Below, piece after piece: positions 1 through 11,849 of a stretch of DNA of 64,000 bases (the first letter of the stretch is position 1; the number at the start of each line of letters is the position of its first letter). This DNA is from Scedosporium boydii. Lineage: Eukaryota; Ascomycota; Sordariomycetes; Microascales; Microascaceae. Position numbers and translations under genes: made by a program. Location of the stretch: NCBI GenBank assembly GCA_002221725.1, contig NJFT01000014.1:124001-188000 (forward strand), in the 5' to 3' direction. The notes below the pieces were generated by a model. That model worked only from the letters and a program-made list of their open reading frames with translations. It searched no databases and was not told the origin of the DNA.

Positions 1-1930
1 GTACCGACTGGATGGGCATTGCTAGGATTGATGTGTCTTGTGCGGAAAAGCTCCTCCAGCTCCTCGTCGCTCGTAATATTCGATCCAGGAGCAATCTCCC
101 GAGTGCCCAGCGTGCTCATGGCGTCACCGCCCATGATGCGACGTCCGAATTTCAGGCCCAGAATTGCAATTTTCATATCCAAGGGATGAGTGACGGCTCT
201 GAAATCTAGCCTAGGCGGAGAGTTCGCCGGATGAGGATCAGTACTACTAATACGAATCGTTCCGCGGGAGAAAGGCTTTTGAGGATGGAAACTCATGTCA
301 GCACCGCCGCCGAAGGTATGTTCGAATACGGACACTTCGTCCTGGCCAACTATTGTGGTGAGAATAGCGTGCTGAGCTGCGTAGCCGGCTAACAATTCTT
401 CTCTTTGGAGGTAAGTGTCCCCGAGATAGAGAGCCGGGTCCTCACTAGTCAGCTCTGCGGTAATGTCGCCAACCTCTTCCGTAAGATTTCGAAGAGAGAG
501 CATGACGCGGCAATGCTTTCCTGTGTGGGTAATCGGACCCGTCTTGTTCGCCCAGTATTCGTCGAACGCTTCATCGAGAAACTCAGGGTCGTTGAGTGCG
601 CTTGGGTTCAGTTCCATGTCGTTTGTAACTTGTCCAGAGGACGTATGAGTAAGTGTGTGCGCCTCTAACTAGATTTCCGACTGTTGTCCACTTACATCTC
701 CACGCCATGGATATCGATAGATGGTCTTGGAGGTTGGATCCCACTCCAGGCAAATCGACCACCTCATCAATTCCTAAGTCTTCCAGCAAATCTCGTGGTC
801 CTACCCCGCTTAGCTGCAGAATCTGCGGTGTGTGAGCTGCACCCGCTGCCAATATGACCTCTCTGGATGCAGTCATCAATACCGTCTCGCCACTTTCTCG
901 ACTAACAATGTTGAGTCCATCGGCAGTTTTGCCGTCGAAGCTAACAGTCGACGCGAAGGTATTGACGATGAGGGAGAGGTTAGGTCTGTCGCTGGCAGGA
1001 TCCCAGTATGCCTTCCTCGACGAGGACCTCGTGCCATTGACGGGGTCGATGTCGGACGGATTCCAGTGGAATCCGACATTAACGCCATTGGTTCCGCCAT
1101 CTGTTCGAATATGTATCCCAGCTTCCTGAAATGCGTCGATATAGGTGTCTGCAGATCAGTTGGCACCTTAGCATCTTCGATAAGCTTGAGGAGCGTGAAG
1201 CGTGGAGATGATACGTACAGGTCGCAGGCCATTGCCAACTTGGCAAGCTTACCTGAACCGGCCCATCACCGAAGCCGTCGCCGCTGAGGCCATAATGATA
1301 CTCGGAGATGAGCTCTTCGGAAGGGAGTGTCAACGTGCTTGACTACGAGGCAAATAGTAAGCGAAACGCCATTCAAGAGAGGTGATACGCTGCCGGGCTA
1401 ACCTTTCGGAAGTAATGCAGAAGATCCTCCCATCCCCACCCCGGATTTCCAAGTTCTTCCCAGGCGTCATAATCGGCCTTCGATCCTCTATCCCATGCCA
1501 TACCATTGACGGTTGATCCTCCTCCGACCGTCGCGCCAACTGCCAAGCCGCCAGTTCGATTTGCCAACCCGACTTGTGGGACAGACGTTAGATAGAAGAG
1601 GTTGGAAAACTGCATGTTCTTCGCATAGTATGGCAGAGCAGCGTTGAGGGAGTCGTCAAAGTCGCCATACTCAACAACCAATACCGTGACTTGTCCGCAA
1701 GTCATCAGCGGATGAAATTCAGTTGCATAAACAGTGGGTGGACGCTACTACGTACTATCTGGATCTTCACTCAGTCGACTGGCCACAACAAGACCGCTAA
1801 GACCGCCACCAGCAACGATGTAGTCGTAAGAGGCTTCGAGTTCGGAGAAATCACGAAGGATACCGGCAGCTTTCGCTTGGGCGACGATTGCCACCAGGAC
1901 GATAAACTCGTTCCAGAGAACGCACCGCAT
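1..1930 (-). CDS. GMC (glucose-methanol-choline) oxidoreductase, 3' end cut by window edge
   Basis: FAD-dependent oxidase or dehydrogenase of the choline dehydrogenase/aryl-alcohol oxidase type, probably secreted. Exons on the minus strand: 1930-1756, 1689-1403, 1342-1219, 1148-696, 628-1. The N-terminus has a hydrophobic signal peptide (start MRCVLWNEF). It is followed by the FAD dinucleotide-binding glycines (YIVAGGGLSGLV), the GMC signature 1 region (GGGSTVNGMAWDRG), the GPVQVSLP segment and GMC signature 2 (GAAHTPQILQLSGVGP). The C-terminal domain reads as far as HINPSNAHPVG, where the window starts. The His in HPVG is expected to be the first catalytic His of the family, and the second lies outside. 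All four introns give clean joins in frame. Substrate cannot be read from sequence. A degenerate partial copy lies at 2432-2586. Confidence 0.9.
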
Positions 1931-2431
1931 TCTGGCAGAAGAGGCGATACAAGTCTACCACAAACGAGGGACAATATTACGAGTTCTAGTGAATGGTTGT
2001 CGGGAGACATGAAATTCAAGATCCGCATCACTCTTGAAGAGATGACAAAAAACCGGATTCGGACGGCTGGCTTAATGTAAATACCGACACTACCCCACAA
2101 ATATGTGTCGTAGGTTAATGACTTAGATGAAACTATATATCCTCACCGGCTGATTACCAGACCTTCCCGTGCAGTTATCCGACCCCGCCACCTATACTGG
2201 TCTATAACTCTCCCTGCTTCGCAGAACTCCCGATGTTGAAGAAGCCTTCCCTCGTGGAGCGATGGACAATACCAACGAGGAAGGGGACCTATCAGAATCC
2301 AATAGTAGTCTCTAATCTCCCTCCTTGCGTTAATCTGAGATCTGGATTCCATGAAGAATTTTTACAATAAAGTCAGCCTCCAGTTGGTGGATGGCTGGAC
2401 GGTGATGTCTCCCTCGAGGAGGAAAATCACT
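1931..2431. other. intergenic, upstream of GMC gene
   Basis: Non-coding stretch between the GMC start and the GMC relic. No convincing gene, tRNA or repeat was seen. It should hold the promoter of the GMC oxidoreductase. Confidence 0.5.
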
Positions 2432-2586
2432 TAGAAGAGGTCGGAAGATTGCATGTTCTTCGTATAGTATGGGCAGAGCGGCCTTGAGAGGGCCATCGAA
2501 GTTGTCATACCGAACTAGCAGTACATTGACTTTCCCGTGAGGAAGCAGCGGATGATTTCAACTGCATCATCGGTGGGTGGAGAGAA
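2432..2586 (-). pseudogene. relic partial copy of the adjacent GMC oxidoreductase
   Basis: By eye this stretch aligns along its whole length with 1590-1744, the end of intron 1 and start of exon 2 of the neighbouring GMC gene. Shared blocks include tagaagaggt, gcatgttcttcg, agcggatga and gtgggtgga, in the same order and orientation. It carries many substitutions and at least one single-base insertion (tatgggcaga against tatggcaga), so it cannot encode the GMC segment. The 3' end of the neighbouring membrane protein gene reads through it. Seen directly; the duplication and decay are inference. Confidence 0.75.
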
Positions 2587-4162
2587 ACGTTGTCCCACAC
2601 CAGCGGGCTCGCCTCTATATCCGCATCCACCACCGCTTCTCTATATCCTTTTGCCGGAGTTTCCTCCGCGGATGCCTCTATAGTATATTCCCACCAGTAT
2701 TTAAACTCGTGGTACAAATACCAGAATGAATTCATATAGTACTGCCACTGCGAACCGGAAACCTCAGAGTGCTTCTGCGCTTTTCGATATGCTCTATGCA
2801 ACGGCCTTGGTGCCGAACATTCATCATCATCCTCTTCCAAGACAATGGATTGTTTCTTCCACCTTGAACTCCCATTCATCCGGAAGATAACGGCAGCGAT
2901 AGCACCGAAGGCAAATACAACCCATGGAGACCACTGGCCAACCGCTACAATAGTCTCAGACTCTGGGATCCAAGAACTGTTCACCTCTGTTTGAATTCCG
3001 AGGTAGAACGCACCACTAATCCATGAGATGTAGATTGCGGGGGAGCAAATGTACCATATCAGTGCAGTAGTTTTCGCAAACAGGTATCTTGTTTTCGTTG
3101 GCGCAAGTTGAAGCTGGGCAAGGTTATTGAAGCTAGTCGGCAATGGTACATGCAACTCTTTTAGCACCCAGCAGAACAAGCGAATCAAGGCGCTGGCGAC
3201 GTGTAATTCTGGCCCGAGCAATATTAGAAACATCCAGAGGTATCTCAAGCCGACGAGGGTGTAATTGTACGCGAGACGGATGGATGACTGTCGAGGATTT
3301 CGAGCAACATACTTCATTCTCAGCCGCCTGAAAAGTCTGTTACGGGTTTGAAGTGGCGACTTGAAGTCTACAGCAAGAGCAATAAACAGCATAGGTGCGC
3401 TGAGGATGTATTACCGAATCCATATGTATGTAATCCATTCGTACCTTGGGTCCGAAGATATTTCTCCTGCGCTTTTAATCCATTCTTCACTTGGGATGCA
3501 GGCTCCCCATGTCAGGCTGGGAGCTGGGATGGGTCGTGTCAGGTTGAAAGCGCAAATCCCCGTCGTCAGATCTGGACGGCTTATGCAAAGTGTCTCGCTA
3601 CCGGAGGTTGATTTCCAAGTTATCTTGGACTGAATAGAACTCCACAACAAAGGTTGAAGACCGCCGTCGCCATTACCGTGGAACATCGTCCGGGATTTCA
3701 GGCTGTCGCACGGATTTTGGTAAACTCCTCTCCGCCGACGCCGGGAGGTACTGATATTAGTGAAGGATCGAAGAAGGCATATGTAGCGACCTGCCTGGCG
3801 ACGAATATCAGGGCACACCACTAAAGGTAGAATGCGAATGCGTTTCTGCCTAGTAGTCGTGGAGAAAAGAGGATACATAAAATAGTAGCGAATAAAGAGT
3901 ATTGAACAACAATTTGAGCGGCAAAATAATCCGCATCGTGGCCCTTCCGCGGCTCAAGGGCGAGAAAGAGCAAGTGGATGGCGGTGATGTTCGAATATGT
4001 GAAAGCGAAAGCAATCGCACCAGCAGCAAGCCATTCGTGGGATTGGAAAATAACAGCCGTAAAAACCGCAATCCAAAAGAGCAGTCGTTGGAATTGGGTG
4101 TATGACCCACTAACCGGGTATGCACACCAAATGTCAAGATAGGCAAACGGAATTTCGTTCAT
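2505..4162 (-). pseudogene. multi-pass membrane protein gene with an in-frame TAG, tail formed by GMC relic
   Basis: Likely exons: 4162-3752, 3629-3415, 3336-2505. With introns 3751-3630 and 3414-3337 the frame joins cleanly to about 485 codons. The start MNEIPFAYLD is followed by several hydrophobic segments, a Cys-containing loop (CISRPDLTTGICAF, TWGACIP), more membrane segments, an acidic loop (EEDDDE) and an aromatic-rich tail region. One TAG at 3823-3821 interrupts the first exon between FYL and WCALIF. Reading TGG there would give a continuous membrane segment, and TGG to TAG is a C-to-T change in a CpA context on the other strand. An unusual intron starting at GTTGTT could also remove it. 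The last roughly 28 codons lie in the GMC relic, so the native C-terminus has been replaced. Family not recognised. Called a pseudogene only tentatively. Confidence 0.5.
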
Positions 4163-6403
4163 TGTCGGCTTACACTGATGGCCTTCAGCTCCTCGAGTTC
4201 GCGATGATGGGATGTAGGGTGATACTGAAAGATGCATTGATGTTGCTGGCACAGCTTCATGCGACTTCGTCCTTGAAAGAAATTCACTCCTTGAATGGTG
4301 TGACATCAAGGAGGGTACCGATGCGCAGAAGTGCATTCAGCTGGTCAGCCTGGCCAGCCTGGCTCAACGGGAAATGCGGAATCCCTGCTGCAGCTGAAGT
4401 GTATTGATTCGTCCAGGATGATGCGATCAGATCTGATAGCGTCATGTAGCCAAGAGAGGCGCATGGGACAAGCAAGATCTGTGGTGGCTATGCTACGCAG
4501 TTCGACACACACCGACACGATTTCGGTAATCGCGAGACTGAAGCGTCAAAATGCCAAAGATAAGCACAGTCGCCCAAGCAAGGACGTTGGAGCGGGCCGG
4601 TTCCAATGACAAAAAGTGCGAGGTCTCGACCTACTGAGCCTGGCGGACCCAGAATTGTCCTGGCCCCCGACGAGCTAACTGATTATGTTCGTTTTGTACA
4701 AGACCGCTCATATCCGTGGCCTTTTCGTCTTAACGTTCATCTTACTCGCGATTGTAATGTGAGTTGATAATATATCGTGGACAGGCACGACTCACGAGTG
4801 GCTAATTTCGCCGATTATACATATTTAGCAGCCTCCCCTCACGCATTTTTTCCAACTCTTCTCTTCCTCCACTCTATTCAACTCCGAAGCCGCCGTGCTC
4901 ACACTCGAGGAGCGCAAGTAGGCAAGCTGGGCACGACGAGAGAAGCTAGGTAGAGGAGGTTGTGTTAACCAACACAGCCCTTCCAGTCTGCGACATGCCA
5001 ACAAACTGCAGGAATCCCGTAAAATCTTTGGGCAGGCTACGAAACAAATCCGCCTTTGGCTCTCGAAGTATGCGAGCATCTATCGATCTAGTGCTCTCTA
5101 ATTACTTTGCAACATTCGCCATGTTGGGTTCTCTGTCGTGTAGCGATGGACACCGAGGGGCAGAATGGGGGCGCATCAGTATTCATTGATGCCCCAACCT
5201 AGGCTTCCATGGCAACACCATTCAATGGATCAACATATAGTCCACAACCTGGAGGAGATGAGAGTAAACGGATGCTGCTGATGTCTTCACAATGACCCGA
5301 TTCGAGCGCGGCGGGGAGGGAGAATTGAAAGCTGATGATAATAGCGATCACTTTCACCCCTACACTGATCTCATACCTCGACTTCCCCCCAGGGAATTAT
5401 TACCAGGAAGCCGATCTCCAATTGACAGATGACAATACCCGTTGGACTCTTTGTCCTCCTTGTCAGTGAAGGAGTGGGGAATCGAGATGCAAAAGACGCT
5501 AACAAAACGCTAAGCAAGACGGCCGTGTCTCTGCCGACGAGGGAAAAACGACTGCCCCATTTTCACCATTCCGAGTGAAAACAGACTTTATAGATGGAGT
5601 TGTCGAGACGAGATGCCCGGCATCTTGACGGAGTCGGCCGCGTCGATTCTTGTTTGCTACATAACCCAGGCTGAGAAAATTGTGGAATGCAAGTGTTTGA
5701 CAAGTTGTCACCACCGTCAAGTTTGGGTAGCTGGTGGTTGGACGCCTCCCCAGCTCCAAGCAGGACCATGGCGGGTGAGCGAACGTATCTACCAACGTGG
5801 GCCGGACGGGGCTCCAAGGCGGATCTTTAAGAACGGATTTGTGTATGCTTCGTATTGGGCTGCGGGCAAGGATAGTTCGGGGTCATCTATGTGGGGGGAG
5901 TCTAGCCTGGGAGCTGGGCGCAACACGGGATTTGCTGAATGCCGGACAGTTTGGAATCGTCTCTTTGATAATCAATCGGGGCTTGGCCCATGTCTTTGGT
6001 CCATGTCCTTGGTGCATCTTCAACAGAATCCAATCACTGGTCCCACGTGGGAGACGGAAGTGGTCTGACCGACTTTGACGTCTTGGCAACCTCAGCCGCC
6101 AAACAAGCAATGCTGAATGCACTGATACCCTGATCTGCGCGCCAAGAATACAGCCCTCCTCAGCTGGTAGAAAACGGACACGCTTCTCGGTTTAGGCCTT
6201 TTGATGGGATCAGAAGCCGAGGGTAGCTCGGTGAATCCCTGCTGCAAGAATCACCATACATTCAACAGGATGGGTACTTCTTAAATACCAGAGTCCGCTC
6301 CCGGATCATCCGAGAACGACCACTCTCATGTATCATAAACTCATAATTGTCATTGAAGCACATCGTCATCATCATCATCATCATCATCATCATCACCATC
6401 ATC
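4163..6403. other. long intergenic region without a supported gene
   Basis: About 2.2 kb with only short frames that show no protein-like composition, splice logic or recognisable motif. A CGGATCT heptamer occurs at 5820-5826, probably by chance. A trinucleotide repeat lies at its right end. Confidence 0.5.
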
Positions 6404-6405
6404 AT
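6362..6405 (+). repeat. CAT/CAC trinucleotide microsatellite
   Basis: A run of about a dozen CAT units with one GTC and one CAC interruption sits directly before the start codon of the LITAF gene (ATG at 6404). It is likely in the 5' untranslated region and could vary in length between strains. Confidence 0.85.
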
Positions 6406-7655
6406 GGCGGCAAACCCAGTTCCAATATCACATCTAAACACCGAACCTGAGACAGTGCGATGCCCAGCATGTCAACATGTAGGGAAATCCATTAGGGTGA
6501 TGGATATGATCTCAGATGCAAGGTACAGTGGCCATGTTGCTTGGACTGTCTTGCCGAATAGCGAATCTTGGTGCTGATCGTTCTCTTACCTTCCTCGGTA
6601 GGGCCGCGGGAAACACTGCCATGGGCCTCATCGGATGTCTCTTGTGTAATTGCAGCGTCATGATGGCGCCCACATATTATTCAATTACGCATTATTGTCC
6701 ACGATGCGGCATCCGATTCGTCGCTGTACCCTGGCACTCCGATCCCATTCCGCAACTGGACGGTAGCTTCCTCGTCAATACCGAAAGCGGCACCAAGGCT
6801 GCGCCCTCGCCGGCCGGGCCACCTTCGGTCCCAGCGAATGAGGCGACTCTGCGCAACTTTACAGATCGCTTCTCTACAGTCTCCCCATCAGCGATCTATG
6901 AGATGAAAATAGACGGCGAGATAAAATTCCCAACTGCAGTTTTTGATGCATCTGGGGAGCGGATGGTCTTCCGAATTGAATGGCCAGGTTTCCAAAGGGG
7001 ATTTTCACCCATTGAATACACACCCGCCGAGGGGATGTCAGCGGAAGGAAATACCAAAGTGAAGAAATCTTTGAGGGCGTGGGATCCTCAGAAGTCTACA
7101 CCTCACATTCGCGTTCTCGCAGTCGGCGCGGCAACAGGCACGGCGCCTTTTGGCACGCCTGAGAGAGTGGTAGCCACTGCGCAGGTATTTAGCGACACTC
7201 GAGATTTCATCCTCCATACTCCCCAACAAGATCCTAATGGAATCACTCACTATGTATCGAGGCGGTCTGGGATCCCCGGGAAGCACTCGCCAAGCGCAGG
7301 CCACATGGTATGGAGCAGTAGTCTAGGCCCGCTTACCTGGACGGTACGAAAGGTGCGCGACAAAGACATGCCCAAAGCCCACCGGAGTATTGTGCTGTTG
7401 GATGCATATGACCGGCTTGTAGCGATCATCAAACCTTCGGAGAAGGAGAAGGGCAAGCCAGACTTTCAGCTGAGGTTGTACGGAAGTCTCCCAGAGCAGT
7501 TAGTCGGCGAGATCATAGCCAGCTTCTCTGCGCTGGCCTACGCGATTTGGAACTACGCGCAACTTGGTGTGCCTGATGTCGGCTTGAGCCTTGTGGCCAC
7601 TGGCTTGGACGTTGTCAGTACCGGCTTGGAGATTGCGTCTATCGCCGCTATCTAA
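6404..7655 (+). CDS. LITAF-type zinc-ribbon protein with a long C-terminal domain
   Basis: Exons 6404-6522 and 6602-7655, about 390 residues. The N-terminus holds a LITAF-like zinc ribbon: CPAC (VRCPACQHVG) in exon 1, a hydrophobic stretch (GLIGCLLCNCSVMM), then HYCPRCG in exon 2. LITAF domains are known as membrane-embedded zinc folds at endosomal or plasma membranes. The intron falls between the two zinc-binding halves. The remaining roughly 300 residues are unlike canonical LITAF proteins, which are about 150 residues. They contain a mixed, beta-rich-looking region with WDP, HIRVLAVG and VRKVRDKD segments and a hydrophobic C-terminal end (SLVATGLDVVSTGLEIASIAAI). I do not recognise that domain. 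Start chosen at MAANPVPIS, after the trinucleotide repeat. Confidence 0.75.
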
Positions 7656-9206
7656 TGGATTTGGGCGCGGGATCTGAATGCCGCTCTTGGGCCGTCATCG
7701 CACACGATCCGATGTTTATTATTGCCGCCCGTGTCTTCGAATTAGGGTCTCGTACTACCCGCGAGGGCGGCTCTCATTCCAGATGTGGGCTAGCGAACAA
7801 CGCCCATGCCGCAACCATTCGAAAACTTAAAATTGAGCCTTGAATGTAAAGGTGATGGTGGATGCCAAAACGAGTAAGAAGAAATGAGACGAAAAGAAGA
7901 ATAACAGTGCGGTGGGATTTCCGACTTTGTTGCCCTGACAATGTGGTTAATACTTGGAGATTATAGTTTGATATAAGCCAACTTGCCAACAACCCTTAAT
8001 GAGGAGGTGGGTGCGTACATCGAATTCTGCCAATAGAAATGACATCAATGTTACGCATTGCATATAATGATATAAGCAATTTGTATTGAGAGTAAGGTAT
8101 GCCTACTGTAAAGCACGCCGCATCACCCGTCCCATTGTCTTGGTTCGGGGAATGCATGTCTAACACTACCTTACGCATGGGAATCGCGGGGCGCGGGCGA
8201 CAAGAGATATACAAAGATCAAAGATGGCTGACTCGATAAGATCGAGTAATGTCCAGATCAAAATAATCTAGCACTGTGATGGCGCTGGGAGCGTCCGCCT
8301 TCCCATGTCGCTAACCCGCCATCTAAGGAAGGTGGATACATCTCCTCCACTTTATCCGCATGCCTCACGGAGATGATTCCTCCATCCTGATGGCCAGAAG
8401 GCCTACTCCTTTGCGCTATCAGTGGGCGTACTCCGGCAGGGGGTTCTGGGTACTGAGCTCCTCATTGGCACATCTCTTATCATACCGAACCACGCACCCC
8501 CTCCCACCAGGTCTCTGGCTGCGACTTGACATAGATAAGGCGGCAGATAAGGAGACAATCCCATCTGCAATGGGACATGGTCGTAGGGGTGAAAATGCTA
8601 CTTCGTACGAAGGTGAAATTCAGAGTCTTCAAATAACTTGACTTGCATGTTAAAAGCGGACGTATTTTGGTACCACGGGGAAGGAAAATAATGGCACGAG
8701 TCACACGACCAGTCACCATGTATTAGCGGGACCAATGCATCATCTGTTTGCAGCCCTGATAGCCAGTACTGCGCATATGGGTTAGGGGAGAAACCTGCAG
8801 GTTAATCGAGAGGAACCGAGTAAGGAGCCGATCGTATGGCTCGCCAACGGCAAACAGTTTCGATAACAGGACTATACCTGGGCAGTCGGACGTGGGGGTT
8901 GAGGCTGTCGTTTGATAATACCTGTGGAATACAACCATGACAAGAGGCGGCATCTATGCCGTGATATAAACTATCATCAAGCCACCCGATACAAATCTCA
9001 TCCACTCCTTGTGTATTTATCTCGAAAGCTTTGTTTTTATTTTCGTCGGCCGATCCGTTGCATGAATCATCATCTCAAAATCGGGAGGAAAAAGCACTAC
9101 TCATTGGTGTCAACTGTGTTCTCGAGTCAGTGATTCCGACCAAAACAAGAAGGAAATCCCCGAGACCCATCTTAGATCGACGCAACAGTCTCAAACAAAA
9201 TTAGCC
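7656..9206. other. intergenic region
   Basis: About 1.55 kb with no supported gene; short frames look random. It should include the promoter of the permease gene starting at 9207. Confidence 0.5.
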
Positions 9207-11051
9207 ATGTCATTCGGGTCAAAAGTACAAAGATGGGTCGACAAGCTCCCATGTGAAGCCGAGCCCGGGCTCACGACGGCCCAACTGATGGTAAATCCCC
9301 CACGCAATGGCGGCGCCGACAGCCACAACGAGGGCTTCTGCGGCTTACATTGAATCACAGCTCACGAACCACGATCTCAAACCCGTCGAGCCTGCACGCC
9401 GCCAATGGGGACCATGGAACTTTGTCGGTTTCTGGATCGCTGATTCCTTCAACATCAACACTTGGATGATTTCGTCTGCCATGATTGTTAATGGTCTATC
9501 ATGGTGGCAATCATGGCTCTGTGTGTGGATCGGCTATGCTATCGCCGCTGTTTTCATTTGCCTGACTGGGCGCATTGGTGCCGTTTATCATATCGGGTTT
9601 CCGGTTGTCAGTCGATCCTCGTTCGGAATATGGGGTAGCCTCTGGCCAGTCTTTAACCGCGCGGCAATGGGTGAGTTGGAAGTGATTTGACGGGCAAGAA
9701 TTCTCGACACGGTTAAGCTTATCTGTTATTAGCTTGCGTTTGGTATGGCGTTCAGTCTTACATTGGAGGACACTGCGTCTATATCATGATTAGATCGATC
9801 TGGAAGAGCTGGGTAGGTTGGAGTCTTATGGACCGATCTAGAAGTGTCCCTATTAACTCCCATTTCCAGGACCGTGAGAAGATCCCGAACACATTCTCTG
9901 AGAGCTCCGGGACGACAACGGCTGATTGGGTGTCCTTTTTCATCTTCTGGTTCTGTTCACTTCCTGCCATCTGGTTTCCCGTCCACAAAGTCCGGCATCT
10001 TTTCACCGTCAAATCCTATTTTGTGCCGGTTGCCGGTATCGCCTTTCTCATCTGGACTGTCGTTCGCGCTGGAGGAATAGGGCCAATAGTCCGACAGAAA
10101 CACACAATTCATGGGAGTGATCTCGCATGGGAGTTCGTGAAGGGAGTCATGTCATCGATCGCCAACTTCGCGACTCTGATTGTAAACGATCCAGATTTCA
10201 CGCGATTCGCCGCCAAGCCTCGGGACGCCTTTTGGTCTCAACTGTTTGCGATTCCATGCGGCTTTGCCGTGACCTCTTTTATCGGCATCGTTGTCTCCTC
10301 GTCCTCGACGCTGATTTACCCTGCGGAGGGCGGACCGATCTGGGATCCGTTAACTTTACTCGAGAGATATATTGATGATGGCGGCTCTGCGCAACGATTC
10401 GGCGTTTTTGTCATTGCCACGGCTTTCTCACTTGCCCAACTTGGTACCAACATTGCCGCCAACTCAGTGTCGGCTGGGACGGACATGACTGCCCTACTCC
10501 CGCGATATCTCAATATTCGGCGCGGCGGATATATCTGCGCGGCCATTGGCCTCGCTATGTGTCCCTACAATTTGCTTACATCGGCCAACCAGTTTACGCT
10601 CTATCTCTCCTCCTATAGCGTGTTTCTCAGCTCGATCGCGGGAGTCATGATTAGCGACTACTACTTTGTGCGTAAGGGATACCTCGATATTAAGGAGCTT
10701 TACGATGCTCGCAAAACCGGTCCGTACTACTTCACCTTTGGCATCCACTGGCGTGGGTATGCAGCCTACATAGCAGGTATCCTCATAAACGTCGTTGGTT
10801 TCGCTGGGGCTATTGGGAGGGACGTACCTGTCGGCGCGACCTATCTCTTTAATGTCAATTTCTTCGGTGGTTTCATCGTCTCATCTGGAGTTTACTGGGG
10901 TTTATGTAAAGCATTTCCCATCCCGGCTACTAGCGACAAGTGGTTGGAAGTCGGGGAAGCAATCGACGAGGTATACGTCGCCTACGACTATCGGAGTCGA
11001 GGGAGGGACGAAGAGGCCGCCAAGGGGTTGTCGGAAATTTCGGAGCAATAG
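9207..11051 (+). CDS. NCS1-family nucleobase/allantoin-type permease (Fur-like)
   Basis: Exons 9207-9290, 9361-9670, 9733-9812, 9870-11051, giving about 551 residues. It is a plasma-membrane, probably proton-coupled, transporter of the NCS1 family (fungal Fur group: uracil, allantoin, uric acid and related substrates). Family hallmarks seen: [19 protein letters not shown] at the first membrane segment, [13 protein letters not shown] across the second splice join, [45 protein letters not shown] and the AMCPYNLL region. The first exon supplies a short cytosolic N-terminus (start [10 protein letters not shown]), and all four joins keep frame. Substrate cannot be assigned. XanA, a purine-oxidising enzyme, lies 8 kb away, which would suit a purine-related role but is no proof. 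Confidence 0.92.
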
Positions 11052-11849
11052 GTGGAATGTGTTTTTGTGATCGATGACTTTACGTTCGAGTATAAAGTCG
11101 GATTCGCGATTTGGTTTCTTGCTTCAGGATTCCGCCTTGGTGCTTGCCTAACCCAGTCCGCGCCAGCGCATAGAGCACTGTTCATGTGCGATCTGGGGTA
11201 TAATGCCAGATACGTACAGCGGACTTGGGTTCAGCAGGTGTACATAACTTGTGGCAATGAAATTAGTTTCTCCATGTAGATCGGCGATTCGTCATCGCTC
11301 TTAGTCGACACGACTAAAGCCGAAAGACCAAACTAGTTCAATATCATGACCTAGAGCTGGGTGTTTAAATCTTCGATACTTTTGCGAACAGCCGGGACGA
11401 CTTCTGTCTCCGTTGTTTCTATGACATAGAGGCGGACGGTCATAGCCTCGGTTGGCCTTGTGAGAATTCCATACGTTCTCTCCCGCCTGTCGTAAGGGTT
11501 AATGGGAAAGATCCCTGGAGCAGGATACGACGAGATGCAAGCTTGCAGCAGGACATCAGACAGGAACCAGGCGAGGGCAGCACCTATTTTTGTAACTCGA
11601 GCCTTTGCATTTGACGGTGGAATCATCAACATCGCATATTTCTACCCTTTGCAAGTGTGGGCTTCTTAAGGATGATGATCTTATTTCCTCTTGGCAATAG
11701 AAACGACTGTAGTAAAAGTTCACCAAAACATTTCCTGCTTCTGTTCTTTTGAAATGAGTTCATTAAAAGAGTAGAACCTGATCAATCAAGAAGCCTAGTT
11801 ATACACTGCGCCCAACCGGTTCTCCTCTCCTATCGACAATCATACGAAT
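11052..11849. other. intergenic region with one weak open frame
   Basis: Between convergent permease and formate dehydrogenase genes. It holds one 93-codon minus-strand frame (11632-11351) ending in PTEAMTVRLYVIETTETEVVPAVRKS. The frame looks somewhat protein-like but has no recognised family, no clear upstream exon and no promoter evidence. It may be a gene relic. Confidence 0.4.

Noticed and set aside
3411..3413. Second in-frame stop (TAA) in the membrane protein gene as further evidence of decay
   Set aside because: It lies inside a good 78-base intron (GTAATA...AACAG, 3414-3337) whose removal joins WIR to LFRRLRM in frame.
5820..5826. CGGATCT near 5.8 kb as another site of the cluster regulator
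   Set aside because: An isolated heptamer with no neighbouring gene start or second half-site; several chance hits are expected in 64 kb.
11351..11632. 93-codon frame between permease and formate dehydrogenase as a gene
   Set aside because: Some protein-like composition but no family, intron or promoter evidence; recorded only in the intergenic entry.
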